This document shows, piece by piece, positions 15,679 through 23,442 of a stretch of DNA of 26,270 nt. The stretch comes from Oscillospiraceae bacterium (GTDB taxonomy: Bacteria; Bacillota; Clostridia; Oscillospirales; Oscillospiraceae). Under the pieces are notes generated by a model. That model saw only the letters and a program-made list of their open reading frames with translations. It was not told the DNA's origin and searched no databases. Numbering within the stretch: position 1 is the first letter of the stretch; each line of letters begins with the position of its first letter. The DNA is taken from assembly GCA_020025675.1 (NCBI GenBank), contig JAHHRS010000028.1, positions 1 through 26,270 of the forward strand, written 5' to 3'. The translations under genes were made by a program, and so were the position numbers.

Positions 15679-17061
15679 CTACACTTTTTCAGACAGTGCA
15701 CTGTCACCCCTTGACATCAATGCTACGCACTCCACATGCGCTGTTCTGGGGAACATGTCAACAGCTGTCACTTTTCTTAAAATGTATCCATAATCATTAA
15801 AACGCAAAATATCTCTTGCAAGCGTTGCCGGATTACAGGAAATGTAGACCACTCTATCAGGAGACATTAAGGCAACTGACTCTATCGCCTCATGGTACAT
15901 GCCCTTTCTCGGCGGGTCAACCATTATAACATCAGGTTTTAGACCTCTGTCAGAAAAGGATTTTGCCGCCTCGCCTGCATCTGCACATATAAATTCCACA
16001 TTTTCTATGCCGTTTAGCTTAGCATTTTCAGCAGCATTATTTACAGCCTCCGGAATAATTTCAGCGCCTATTACTTTACCTGCTTTTTTAGCCATACATA
16101 GGCTTATTGTTCCAGCGCCGCAATACAGGTCTAATGCAAGACTGTCAGGTGAGAGTGCCGCATAATCTATTGCCTTTTTGTACAGCTTTTCTGCCTGAGG
16201 AGGATTTATCTGAAAAAATGCCTGAGGTGAAATTCTAAATTTAATCCCCAATAAGCTGTCACAAATATCGTTTTCACCCCATAGTGTATAAAAGTTCCCT
16301 GATAAAATTGAATTTCCGCGGCTTTTGTTTATATTTAGTACAATACCGGTTAACTCCGGGCAGCGTTCTCTCAGAAAATCTGCAAGTGCCTGAGTTTTAA
16401 CTCCAAAGCCTGAATTAGAGACTATACACAGCACAGCACCTTTCTCATTTACAGCCTGTCTGCAGAATACATGGCGCACCGTTCCTTTTCCGGTTTTCTC
16501 ATCGTATGCTGCTAACTTATTAAGCTTCATAAATTCCGTAACGGCTTTTGCAGCTCTTAAACTCAGCTCTTTTTGTATAAGACAGCTGTCAATTTCTATA
16601 AGCTCATGACTCCGCTCACGGTAAAAGCCAAATGATGGACCCGCGTCAGTCTGAGCTACAGCAAAAATACCCTTATTACGGTAGTTATAAATGCTGTCGC
16701 TTGCAATAATGTTTTCTGCCTCTAAGCTTTGTCGTCCGATGTGTTTTAAGGCGGAATTCACTTTATCCAGTTTAAAGCGAAGCTCTTCCTCATAGCTCAT
16801 GTGCATAGTGTCACAACCGCCGCACTTTCCAAAATAGGGACACTCTGCCAGCAAGCGATATGGGGAAGGGGACAGTATGCGTTCAGAGCGGGCATAAACT
16901 GCTGTTTTTGTGCTTTTTACAATTTTTACTTCACATTTTTCCCCTTTTATAGTTTTGGGAACAAAAACAGCACGTCCTGTAATTCTGCAAACACCAAAGC
17001 CCTCAGCTGAATATGCTTCAATATCAGCTGTATATAATTGATTTTTCTTTAAAATTTCCAT
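15679..17061 (-). CDS. rlmCD: 23S rRNA (uracil-C5)-methyltransferase, RlmD/RlmCD type
   Basis: SAM-dependent enzyme that makes 5-methyluridine in 23S rRNA. It has an N-terminal TRAM domain (about 1-60), then iron-sulfur cysteines in CPYFGKCGGC (Cys74, 80, 83) and Cys160 in IEIDSC. The Rossmann domain has LDLYCGAGTISL, then VDPPRKG and the catalytic YISCNPATLARD (Cys409). HVECVAL at the C-terminus holds the general base. I choose ATG 17061 (460 residues) rather than ATG 17082 (467 residues): neither has a ribosome site, and a good promoter places the transcript start right at the shorter start. In Bacillus subtilis one such enzyme modifies both U747 and U1939, hence the symbol; RlmD-only activity is possible. 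Confidence 0.9.
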   Translation of the reverse strand: MEILKKNQLYTADIEAYSAEGFGVCRITGRAVFVPKTIKGEKCEVKIVKSTKTAVYARSERILSPSPYRLLAECPYFGKCGGCDTMHMSYEEELRFKLDKVNSALKHIGRQSLEAENIIASDSIYNYRNKGIFAVAQTDAGPSFGFYRERSHELIEIDSCLIQKELSLRAAKAVTEFMKLNKLAAYDEKTGKGTVRHVFCRQAVNEKGAVLCIVSNSGFGVKTQALADFLRERCPELTGIVLNINKSRGNSILSGNFYTLWGENDICDSLLGIKFRISPQAFFQINPPQAEKLYKKAIDYAALSPDSLALDLYCGAGTISLCMAKKAGKVIGAEIIPEAVNNAAENAKLNGIENVEFICADAGEAAKSFSDRGLKPDVIMVDPPRKGMYHEAIESVALMSPDRVVYISCNPATLARDILRFNDYGYILRKVTAVDMFPRTAHVECVALMSRGDSALSEKV

Positions 17062-17068
17062 ATTTTTA

Positions 17069-17097
17069 ATTTTATCATACATTTTCAGCTATGGCAA
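17069..17097 (-). promoter_or_regulatory. Promoter of the rRNA methyltransferase gene, likely leaderless
   Basis: On the - strand, TTGCCA (17097-17092) and TAAAAT (17074-17069) are 17 bases apart. Transcription should begin about 7 bases past the -10, at or beside the A of ATG 17061. The longer reading from 17082 would start inside the promoter spacer. Confidence 0.65.
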
Positions 17098-17181
17098 CAA
17101 ATTAAAAAATCTCTTTTATTTTTTACATAAAAAAATAAAAACTTCAAATACTAAAGTCGCAAAATATAAGGAGGGTTAAAA

Positions 17182-17481
17182 GTGAAAAAATTCGTTGCTT
17201 TAATTGCTTCTTTTCTTCTGCTTGGTTCAATGCTTTGCGGATGCAGCTGTAATGACGGCAAAGTAGATAGTACGAAAGCTACACCGTCACCGATAATGAC
17301 TCCCGACATTAGTCCCATACCAACCCCTGATATGGAAAACGGAGTTGTAGAGGATGAAAACGGCATGCTTGAAGACAAGGAACAGAAGGAAGATAACAAG
17401 GGCTCTGCTTCTGATAAAAACAATATGCTGGAGGATGACATGCTTTTAAGTCCTGCTCCCACCGGAAGCCCCATGCCCTAA
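17182..17481 (+). CDS. Small acidic, Pro-rich lipoprotein
   Basis: A 99-residue lipoprotein with signal MKKFVALIASFLLLGSMLCGC (lipobox LCGC, Cys21). The rest is a low-complexity chain: a Pro/Thr/Ser part (TPSPIMTPDISPIPTPD) followed by Asp/Glu-rich segments with a repeated NGMLED/NNMLED motif and a Pro-rich end. No fold is expected. GTG 17182 is preceded by AAGGAGGG 6 bases away, which makes translation believable. Transcribed away from the methyltransferase gene and followed by a GC-rich hairpin. Function unknown. Confidence 0.75.
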   Translation: MKKFVALIASFLLLGSMLCGCSCNDGKVDSTKATPSPIMTPDISPIPTPDMENGVVEDENGMLEDKEQKEDNKGSASDKNNMLEDDMLLSPAPTGSPMP

Positions 17482-17496
17482 ATTTTTGTAGACTGT

Positions 17497-17528
17497 GAAC
17501 ACCGCGGGAAAGTATAGCCGCGGCGTTC
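17497..17528 (+). terminator. GC-rich hairpin after the small lipoprotein gene
   Basis: GAACACCGCGG pairs with CCGCGGCGTTC with one A-C mismatch and a 10-base loop. No T-run follows, so termination may be weak or Rho-assisted. Confidence 0.45.
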
Positions 17529-17589
17529 CTGTGTACGAATTACATAAATTTTGCTTGCTTATAAGTTCATACAGGGTTATCATAATACC

Positions 17590-18222
17590 ATGATGATTAA
17601 AATATACTACGCTGATATAACAAATCTAAATATTGAAAATAATTTAATGGGCATTTCTGTTTACAGAAATGAAAAGCTGAATAAAATCAGACCTACTCTA
17701 AGTAAAAGGCAAAGTCTGGGAGCTGAGCTTATTCTAAATTCAGCTGTAAAAGAGATTTTTCCTGATATGTCTTTTCCCTTGAATATTAAACATGGAAAAT
17801 TCGGCAAACCCTTTTGTCCTGAACTTCCCGTTTTTTTCAGTATTTCTCATTCGGGAAATTTTTCAGCCTGCGCCATTTGCGAGGAGGAAATCGGGCTTGA
17901 TATTCAAAAGCCTTCAGCCTACAAGGAGAATCTGGTAAAGCATCACTTCACCAAATCCGAGCGGGAATATATCGAAAATTCCGTTAACAAAGATAAGGCA
18001 TTTATAAAACTTTGGACAATGAAGGAGAGTTATATTAAAGCCATTGGAACAGGGCTGCATACCACTCTTGAGTCCTTTTCCGTGTGGCCCGAGGCTGCTG
18101 TAAATTCGGACAGTTTAGGAACTTACGGTATATGGAGCGATTACATAGAGGATTACAGTTTTTCTGTTTGCGTTACACGCAGGCATTGTCCCACACCCAT
18201 AATAAGAAAAATTGAATTGTAA
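17590..18222 (+). CDS. Sfp-type 4'-phosphopantetheinyl transferase
   Basis: Moves the phosphopantetheine arm of CoA onto a carrier-protein serine, activating peptide, polyketide or fatty-acid synthases. About 210 residues from ATG 17590, near normal for Sfp-type enzymes. The substrate-binding strand FFSISHSGNFSACAI is followed by the magnesium motif IGLDIQK (Asp104) and by KLWTMKESYIKAIGTGL (Lys145, Glu146, Lys150), the WxxKES-type core. The second magnesium-side position usually holds Glu (GxDIE) and is Gln106 here, a known type of variation. Met at 17590 or 17593 aligns with the family start MKIY; a TTG at 17551 would add 13 non-family residues. The ribosome site is weak. No synthase is nearby, so the partner may be fatty-acid ACP. 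Confidence 0.88.
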   Translation: MMIKIYYADITNLNIENNLMGISVYRNEKLNKIRPTLSKRQSLGAELILNSAVKEIFPDMSFPLNIKHGKFGKPFCPELPVFFSISHSGNFSACAICEEEIGLDIQKPSAYKENLVKHHFTKSEREYIENSVNKDKAFIKLWTMKESYIKAIGTGLHTTLESFSVWPEAAVNSDSLGTYGIWSDYIEDYSFSVCVTRRHCPTPIIRKIEL

Positions 18223-18253
18223 AAGGAGACAGCTTTAAAAAGCCGTCTCCTTT
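18222..18253. terminator. Bidirectional terminator between phosphopantetheinyl transferase and dapA
   Basis: AAAGGAGAC pairs with GTCTCCTTT, then after an A-C mismatch GCTT with AAGC. It sits in the 35-base gap between two convergent genes and has A/T flanks. Confidence 0.75.
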
Positions 18254-18257
18254 AAAC

Positions 18258-19148
18258 TTATATGTTTATGCCGCAATCCCGCATTGCACTTTTAAGGCGT
18301 GCCAGATTTTCATCGTTCATTTCGGTAAGCGGCAGGCGCATGATGCCGCTGTCTAAGTCCATTAGCTTCATAGCAGTTTTAACCGGTATAGGATTTGTCT
18401 CCACAAAAAGTGCGGAGAACAGCTCTGAGTACTTGGAATACAGCTCCCAAGCATTAACAAAGTCCCCTTCAAGACAAAGAGCGCAAAGTTTTGCCACAGC
18501 ACCGGGCACTATATTTGATGCAACCGATATAACACCGAGGGCACCAAGGGACATAAGCGGTATAGTGTTGTCATCATTCCCGCTCCATATGAAAAGATCA
18601 TCCCCACACATACTTCTTGTTTTTGCCGTAAGGCTTATATCTCCGGAGGCTTCCTTTACACCGTTTATATTTGGATGCTTTGAAAGCTCTCTGTACGTCT
18701 CTGCCTTAATTCCTATGCCGGTGCGGCTTGGTACATTATACAGAATCATGGGAATGTCCACTCTGTCCGCTACATATGTAAAGTGCTCTATAAGCCCTTT
18801 CTGTGTAGTTTTATTGTAGTACGGGGTAACCATAAGTATGGCGTCAGCCCCCGCATACTTTGCATCCTCTGCATTCTTTAGGGCAGTCTTTGTGTTGTTA
18901 CTTCCTACCCCAACTATAAGTTTCATTCTGTTTTTGTTTTCTTTTACGCAAAATCTAAGCATTTCTGCGTACTCGTTGGAGCTTAAAGTTGCATTTTCTC
19001 CGGTGGTTCCGCAGACAAGAACAGCGGAAGTGCCGTTTTCATATTGAAAATCCAGATTTTTAGCAAGTCTGTCATAATCTATTCCCTGTTCATTGAACGG
19101 ACTTACGATTGCTGTGCATGAGCCTTTAAATACAGGTACTTTTACCAT
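18258..19148 (-). CDS. dapA: 4-hydroxy-tetrahydrodipicolinate synthase
   Basis: First committed enzyme of the lysine/diaminopimelate pathway: condenses pyruvate with aspartate semialdehyde. It is a 296-residue TIM barrel of normal length. Active-site parts are all present: CGTTGE (Thr48, Thr49), Tyr137 in LYNVPSRTG, and the Schiff-base Lys165 in GVKEASGD, with ILMVTPYYNKTTQKGL between. ATG 19148 has GGGAGG 8 bases upstream. It is a single gene with a - strand -10 (TATAAT) at 19191-19186; no lysine riboswitch fits the short leader. Confidence 0.96.
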   Translation of the reverse strand: MVKVPVFKGSCTAIVSPFNEQGIDYDRLAKNLDFQYENGTSAVLVCGTTGENATLSSNEYAEMLRFCVKENKNRMKLIVGVGSNNTKTALKNAEDAKYAGADAILMVTPYYNKTTQKGLIEHFTYVADRVDIPMILYNVPSRTGIGIKAETYRELSKHPNINGVKEASGDISLTAKTRSMCGDDLFIWSGNDDNTIPLMSLGALGVISVASNIVPGAVAKLCALCLEGDFVNAWELYSKYSELFSALFVETNPIPVKTAMKLMDLDSGIMRLPLTEMNDENLARLKSAMRDCGINI

Positions 19149-19185
19149 TTCAGCCTCCCATATAATTTAAAAGTCTTACCGGGAT

Positions 19186-19191
19186 ATTATA
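19186..19191 (-). promoter_or_regulatory. -10 element of the dapA promoter
   Basis: TATAAT on the - strand, 37 bases before the dapA start codon. No good -35 is found 16-18 bases upstream, so the promoter is only half supported. It is back-to-back with the + strand promoter at 19223. Confidence 0.45.
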
Positions 19192-19222
19192 TTTATGATA
19201 GAATATAAATATTACAAAGACA

Positions 19223-19251
19223 TTGAAAAAGCATCTTTTCCCTGTTATAAT
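19223..19251 (+). promoter_or_regulatory. Promoter of the SpoIID/LytB-queA-tgt operon
   Basis: TTGAAA (19223-19228) and TATAAT (19246-19251) are 17 bases apart, a near-consensus housekeeping promoter. It lies about 37 bases before the SpoIID/LytB start. A vegetative-type promoter argues that this protein is not restricted to sporulation. Confidence 0.8.
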
Positions 19252-19287
19252 GTTTAAGTTAAACTATCTGTTATTAAGAGGTAGCTT

Positions 19288-20796
19288 ATGGCAACAAAAA
19301 TTGATAAAATTTTCAAACTTATTTTACCCTTTTTCGCAGTCCTTTGTTTTTTAATGCCGTTATCTGATTCATACGCTGAAAAGCCCGATGAAGGATTTTG
19401 CGTAAAAGGGAACTCTTCCGCATACGGAACCGAAATTGATAAAACCCTTTATGTTGACGGTTCCAAATATGACAACATTGATTACGGCGTTAAAACCATG
19501 AGAATTGGTATCAGCTATGGAGACAGCGCACCCGAGAAAATAGAACTTGAAAATCTTTCCGGTCAGGGTTTTCAGATAGGCTTCTACGATGAAAATCGAA
19601 ATTTTAATGAAGTGTCCCAAACCGCCGCAAATAAAATACAGGCGCAGATTGTATCAGACGGTGGCAAATGGCACATCCTGCCGGAAAAAGATTTTGTGCC
19701 GGATGAAGAGTTTAAAGGTTCTTTTTCTGAGCTTTTGTCTGCGGAGTACAAAATAGACGGAGAGCTCAGGGAAGTATATGGTGAATTCTCCACCAGAGCT
19801 GAAGCGAGAAAGCTTATAAAGGAACTTAAAATTTCCGGATACCCATGGTATGACGGCAAAGGAGCTGTATACCTTACAGAACCTGAAAGTGAAGCAATCA
19901 TATATAAAACGGAATACGGTGACGGTATACTTGCTGTAATGCCCATGGGTGAAGGCAGCCAATGTTTTTATAAGGATAACAGTTATAAAGGCGGCTTTGA
20001 ATTTAAAATGCATGATGCCTATCATCTTAATCTTATTAACTGTATAGGTCTTGAGGACTATATAAAAGGTGTAATTCCGTATGAAATGAGTTATTTATGG
20101 CCTTTTGAAGCGCTGAAGGCTCAGGCAGTATGCGCCAGAACCTATGCCGTATATAATCAGAACAGATTTAAGGAATACGGTTTTGACCTGACAGCAGATA
20201 CTTACAGTCAGGTTTACAGGGGAACTCTTGAAGCCAACGAGACAAGTGATGCAGCTGTGGATGAGACAGCAGGGGAGCTGGTTCGCTATGAGGGAGAGGT
20301 ATGTGAAATCTATTACTGCTCTTCAAACGGAGGTGCAACTGAGGACGGAATAAACGTATTTGATACTTCAGCCCCCTATCTCTCCGGAAAAACAGACCCC
20401 TTTGAAGCAGCATTGGATTTCCCTCTTAAAGAGTGGGAGCTTAAAATCAGTGCGGATAAAATAGGGGAGAAGCTAAGGGATTGGGACTATGATATTGAGT
20501 CTGTTGCAGAACTTTTGCCGGAATATTCCGATACGGGAAATGTGATAGCCATAAATTTTGTGGACGAAGATGGGAATTACCTTGAAGTTCGAGGCAGAAA
20601 CTGTTACAATGCTTTGGGATTATATAGCTGTCGTTTTAAAATTCAGCGAAATAAGGACGATTTTATTTTTACCGGCAACGGATGGGGTCACAGCTGCGGT
20701 ATGAGCCAATGGGGTGCAAATGCCATGGCATCTGTATACGGATATAATTACCAAGATATATTAAGATTTTATTTTAGCGGAGCTTATGTTGCATGA
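19288..20796 (+). CDS. SpoIID/LytB-domain exported protein
   Basis: A 502-residue cell-wall protein. The signal peptide is at about 1-30 (cleavage after DSYA). The region 31-240 is less conserved, with a SPOR-like patch near 160-190 (EFSTRAEARKLIKELKISG). The SpoIID/LytB domain starts near 245: LEDYIKGVIPYEMSYLWPFEALKAQAV-type segment with candidate catalytic Glu266, then DTYSQVYRG, YYCSSNGGATEDG (Cys344) and NGWGHSCGMSQWGANAMA near the end. SpoIID is a peptidoglycan lytic transglycosylase acting on denuded glycan, and LytB is an amidase modifier. ATG 19288 follows AAGAGGT. Its stop overlaps the queA start by four bases. Confidence 0.9.
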   Translation: MATKIDKIFKLILPFFAVLCFLMPLSDSYAEKPDEGFCVKGNSSAYGTEIDKTLYVDGSKYDNIDYGVKTMRIGISYGDSAPEKIELENLSGQGFQIGFYDENRNFNEVSQTAANKIQAQIVSDGGKWHILPEKDFVPDEEFKGSFSELLSAEYKIDGELREVYGEFSTRAEARKLIKELKISGYPWYDGKGAVYLTEPESEAIIYKTEYGDGILAVMPMGEGSQCFYKDNSYKGGFEFKMHDAYHLNLINCIGLEDYIKGVIPYEMSYLWPFEALKAQAVCARTYAVYNQNRFKEYGFDLTADTYSQVYRGTLEANETSDAAVDETAGELVRYEGEVCEIYYCSSNGGATEDGINVFDTSAPYLSGKTDPFEAALDFPLKEWELKISADKIGEKLRDWDYDIESVAELLPEYSDTGNVIAINFVDEDGNYLEVRGRNCYNALGLYSCRFKIQRNKDDFIFTGNGWGHSCGMSQWGANAMASVYGYNYQDILRFYFSGAYVA

Positions 20797-21815
20797 AAAA
20801 ATCAGATTTTTATTTTGAATTACCCGAAGAGCTTATAGCTCAAACACCTATCGAGCAGAGAGACCATTCCAGACTCCTGCATCTTGATAAAAACAGCGGA
20901 GAGACGGAAGATCTGCATTTCTATGAGCTTACAAAGTTTTTTAAACCCGGCGACTGCCTTGTTTTAAATAACTCACGTGTTCTACCCGCAAGACTGCTGG
21001 GCACTCGCTCCACCGGAGGTAGTGTAGAACTGGTACTGCTGAGAGATCTGGGTGAAGGCCGCTGGGAGTGTCTGAGCCGTCCGGGAAGAAAAACCAAACC
21101 CGGAACTGAACTTGAATTCGGTGAAGGCCAGCTCAAAGCTACGGTTGAGAGTGTTGCGGAGGGTGGAAACCGAATTGTTAAATTTCATTATGACGGTATT
21201 TTCATGGAAGTCCTTGAAAAACTTGGAAAAATGCCTCTGCCACCCTATATAAAGGCAGAACTTCAGGACTCTGAGCGTTATCAGACCGTATATTCCAAAG
21301 AGTTGGGAAGCGCCGCTGCTCCTACTGCCGGACTTCACTTCACTAAGGAGCTTCTAAGCAAAATTGAAGAAATGGGTGTAAAAGTTTGCTATGTTACACT
21401 GCATGTAGGTCTTGGAACCTTCCGTCCCGTAAAAGAGGATGAGATTGAAGACCATGAAATGCACTCTGAATTTTGTATTGTTCCGGAAGAGACGGCGGAA
21501 ATTATCACCGAAACAAAGAAAAACGGCGGCAGAGTAATAGCTGTCGGTACTACTTCATGCCGTACTCTCGAAAGCTTTGCGGAAGAGGACGGAACTATGA
21601 AGCCAAAGTCCGGCTGGACAAATATTTTCATATACCCCGGCTATAAATTCAAGTGTATTGACGCTCTTGTTACAAATTTCCATCTGCCGGAGAGTACGCT
21701 GATTATGCTTGTCTCTGCTTTTGCCGGAAGAGATAATGTACTCAATGCCTATAAGCATGCCGTAGAAGAGCGATACAGGTTTTTCTCCTTCGGTGATGCT
21801 ATGATTATTATATAA
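20793..21815 (+). CDS. queA: tRNA preQ1(34) S-adenosylmethionine ribosyltransferase-isomerase
   Basis: Transfers the ribosyl part of SAM to preQ1 at tRNA position 34 to make epoxyqueuosine. It is 340 residues, full length. It begins with the family's FYFELPEELIAQTPIEQRDHSRLL, then FFKPGDCLVLNNSRVLPARL, then RYQTVYSKELGSAAAPTAGLHFT near 165-190 and VGLGTFRPVKEDEIEDHEMHSE near 205-225, and ends with NFHLPESTLIMLVSAFAG. It overlaps the SpoIID/LytB gene by ATGA and is followed after 11 bases by tgt, the enzyme that acts just before it in the pathway. Confidence 0.97.
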   Translation: MKKSDFYFELPEELIAQTPIEQRDHSRLLHLDKNSGETEDLHFYELTKFFKPGDCLVLNNSRVLPARLLGTRSTGGSVELVLLRDLGEGRWECLSRPGRKTKPGTELEFGEGQLKATVESVAEGGNRIVKFHYDGIFMEVLEKLGKMPLPPYIKAELQDSERYQTVYSKELGSAAAPTAGLHFTKELLSKIEEMGVKVCYVTLHVGLGTFRPVKEDEIEDHEMHSEFCIVPEETAEIITETKKNGGRVIAVGTTSCRTLESFAEEDGTMKPKSGWTNIFIYPGYKFKCIDALVTNFHLPESTLIMLVSAFAGRDNVLNAYKHAVEERYRFFSFGDAMIII

Positions 21816-21826
21816 GGAGAATAGAT

Positions 21827-22957
21827 TTGTATACTCTTATTAAGCAGGAAGGCAAAGCCAGAAGGGGAGAGTTCAAAACTCCCCACGGTATTATTCAGAC
21901 TCCCGTGTTTATGAATGTGGGAACTCAGGGAGCTATAAAAGGTGGCCTCTCCGCAAAGGATTTAAAGGACATTAACTGTCAGGTTGAGCTGTCAAATACC
22001 TACCATCTTCATGTAAGGCCGGGCGACGAGCTGATTAAGGATATGGGCGGACTCCATAAGTTCATGACTTGGGACGGCCCAATACTCACCGACAGCGGCG
22101 GATTTCAGATATTCTCTCTTGCAAAACTTCGCAAAATTACTGAAGAAGGGGTTAAATTTAATTCTCACGTTGACGGTCGCCATATATTTATGGGACCCGA
22201 AGAAAGCATGAGAATTCAGGCAAACCTTGGCTCTGATATTGCTATGGCTTTTGATGAATGTATAAAAATTCCTTCTCCCAAACCTTATGTGCAGAATTCC
22301 TGTGACCGTACCTATCGCTGGCTTCAGCGCTGCAAAAAAGCTCTTGCAGAATACAACAGCATGGACGATGCAGTAAATCCCGGTCAGATGCTTTTTGGCA
22401 TAAATCAGGGCGCTACTTTTAAGGATATTCGCATTGAGCATATGAAGAAAATTGCAGATCTGGATTTACCGGGCTACGCAATCGGTGGACTTGCAGTCGG
22501 TGAAACACATCAGGAAATGTATGACACTATTGAAGCTGTTGAGGAGTATATGCCAAAAGACAAGCCCAGATACCTTATGGGTGTTGGCACTCCCGGCAAC
22601 ATAATAGAAAGTGTGTACAGGGGTGTTGACTTCTTTGACTGTGTTATGCCCGCCAGAAACGGACGCCACGGGCATCTCTATACATGGGATGGAATAATAA
22701 ACATAAAAAATGAAAAATATTTAAGGGACAGTCAGCCTATCGACCCTAAGTGCAGCTGCCCGGTGTGTCAGCGCTATTCACGTGCTTATATCAGACATCT
22801 TTTTAAAGCTGAAGAAATGCTTGCCATGCGTTTTGCCGTCATGCACAATCTCTATTTTTACAACAGTTTAACCCAGCGCATCAGAGAAAGTCTTGATGAA
22901 GGACGTTTCAACGAATTTAGGCAGAGATATTCTCAAATATTAGATAAAAGGATATAA
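21827..22957 (+). CDS. tgt: tRNA-guanine transglycosylase
   Basis: Exchanges guanine 34 of tRNAs with GUN anticodons for preQ1. It is 376 residues, normal for the bacterial enzyme. Asp89 sits in LTDSGGFQIFSL, the nucleophile Asp271 in FFDCVMPARNGRHG, and the zinc site in CSCPVC (Cys309, 311, 314) with His340. It starts with TTG at 21827, set by AAGGAGA 6 bases upstream and by the family start. It is in one operon with queA. Upstream preQ1-synthesis genes are not in the window, so preQ1 may be made elsewhere or imported. Confidence 0.97.
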   Translation: MYTLIKQEGKARRGEFKTPHGIIQTPVFMNVGTQGAIKGGLSAKDLKDINCQVELSNTYHLHVRPGDELIKDMGGLHKFMTWDGPILTDSGGFQIFSLAKLRKITEEGVKFNSHVDGRHIFMGPEESMRIQANLGSDIAMAFDECIKIPSPKPYVQNSCDRTYRWLQRCKKALAEYNSMDDAVNPGQMLFGINQGATFKDIRIEHMKKIADLDLPGYAIGGLAVGETHQEMYDTIEAVEEYMPKDKPRYLMGVGTPGNIIESVYRGVDFFDCVMPARNGRHGHLYTWDGIINIKNEKYLRDSQPIDPKCSCPVCQRYSRAYIRHLFKAEEMLAMRFAVMHNLYFYNSLTQRIRESLDEGRFNEFRQRYSQILDKRI

Positions 22958-22962
22958 GTGTC

Positions 22963-22991
22963 TTGAATTTTTTGACTTAATAGCGTATAAT
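22963..22991 (+). promoter_or_regulatory. Promoter of yajC
   Basis: TTGAAT (22963-22968) and TATAAT (22986-22991) are 17 bases apart, 34 bases before the yajC start. It lets yajC be transcribed apart from tgt, though no terminator separates them and read-through is likely. Confidence 0.75.
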
Positions 22992-23024
22992 GTCTAATAT
23001 AATTTTTTTGGAGGTAAATTCCGT

Positions 23025-23372
23025 ATGTCTTTGATTCTTACTGCAGCACCGGAAGCAGCTGCAAGCGGTGGCATGTTCTCTCTACTGTTTCCCCTCATTC
23101 TCATGTTCGGCATTTTCTACTTTCTTATTATTCGCCCTGAAAATAAGAAGAAGAAAAAGACCGATGAGATGCGCGCCTCTCTAAGTATCGGTGATGAGAT
23201 TACCACTATCGGCGGACTCACAGGTAAAATTGTTCAGGTTACTGAGGACACTATTACTTTTGAGACCGGTGAGGACAGAGTCCGTATTCAGGCTAAGAAG
23301 TGGTCCATTTCTACCACAGACAAGATGGAAGCAGCCGAGGCTGAGGCCAGAAACAAAAAGAAAAAGAAATAA
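23025..23372 (+). CDS. yajC: Preprotein translocase subunit YajC
   Basis: Small accessory subunit of the SecDF-YajC secretion complex, 115 residues. One membrane helix (about 16-36) ends in IIRPENKKKKK, the typical RPxxKK stop, followed by the soluble domain with LSIGDEITTIGGLTGKIVQV, the family core. It ends with a Lys-rich tail. ATG 23025 has TTGGAGGT upstream. It follows tgt, the common order in many bacteria, where secDF often comes next; here a different membrane protein follows. Confidence 0.95.
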   Translation: MSLILTAAPEAAASGGMFSLLFPLILMFGIFYFLIIRPENKKKKKTDEMRASLSIGDEITTIGGLTGKIVQVTEDTITFETGEDRVRIQAKKWSISTTDKMEAAEAEARNKKKKK

Positions 23373-23389
23373 TTAGATAAAGAATTATT

Positions 23390-23442
23390 CACCCCCTGTT
23401 GTAATAAGATTAAGTAATCTTATACATCGGGGGTGTTTTTTT
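23390..23442 (+). terminator. Terminator after yajC that overlaps the next ribosome site
   Basis: CACCCCC (23390-23396) pairs with GGGGGTG (23429-23435), with inner stem TAAGATT/AATCTTA (23405-23411, 23416-23422), followed by seven T. The closing arm GGGGGTG resembles a ribosome site (GGAGGTG) and lies 5 bases before the next gene's TTG start, which sits inside the end of the T-run. Confidence 0.85.

Noticed and set aside
17551..17589. Longer TTG start for the phosphopantetheinyl transferase
   Set aside because: Adds 13 residues absent from the family and has no ribosome site.
18262..18819. Open frame of 185 codons on the + strand
   Set aside because: Antisense to dapA, which is intact; no ribosome site and Ser/Phe-rich shadow composition.
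19149..19287. Lysine riboswitch upstream of dapA
   Set aside because: The dapA leader is about 30-40 bases, too short for the aptamer, and no matching fold was seen.
21992..22441. Open frame of 149 codons on the - strand
   Set aside because: Antisense to tgt; tgt has every catalytic and zinc residue.
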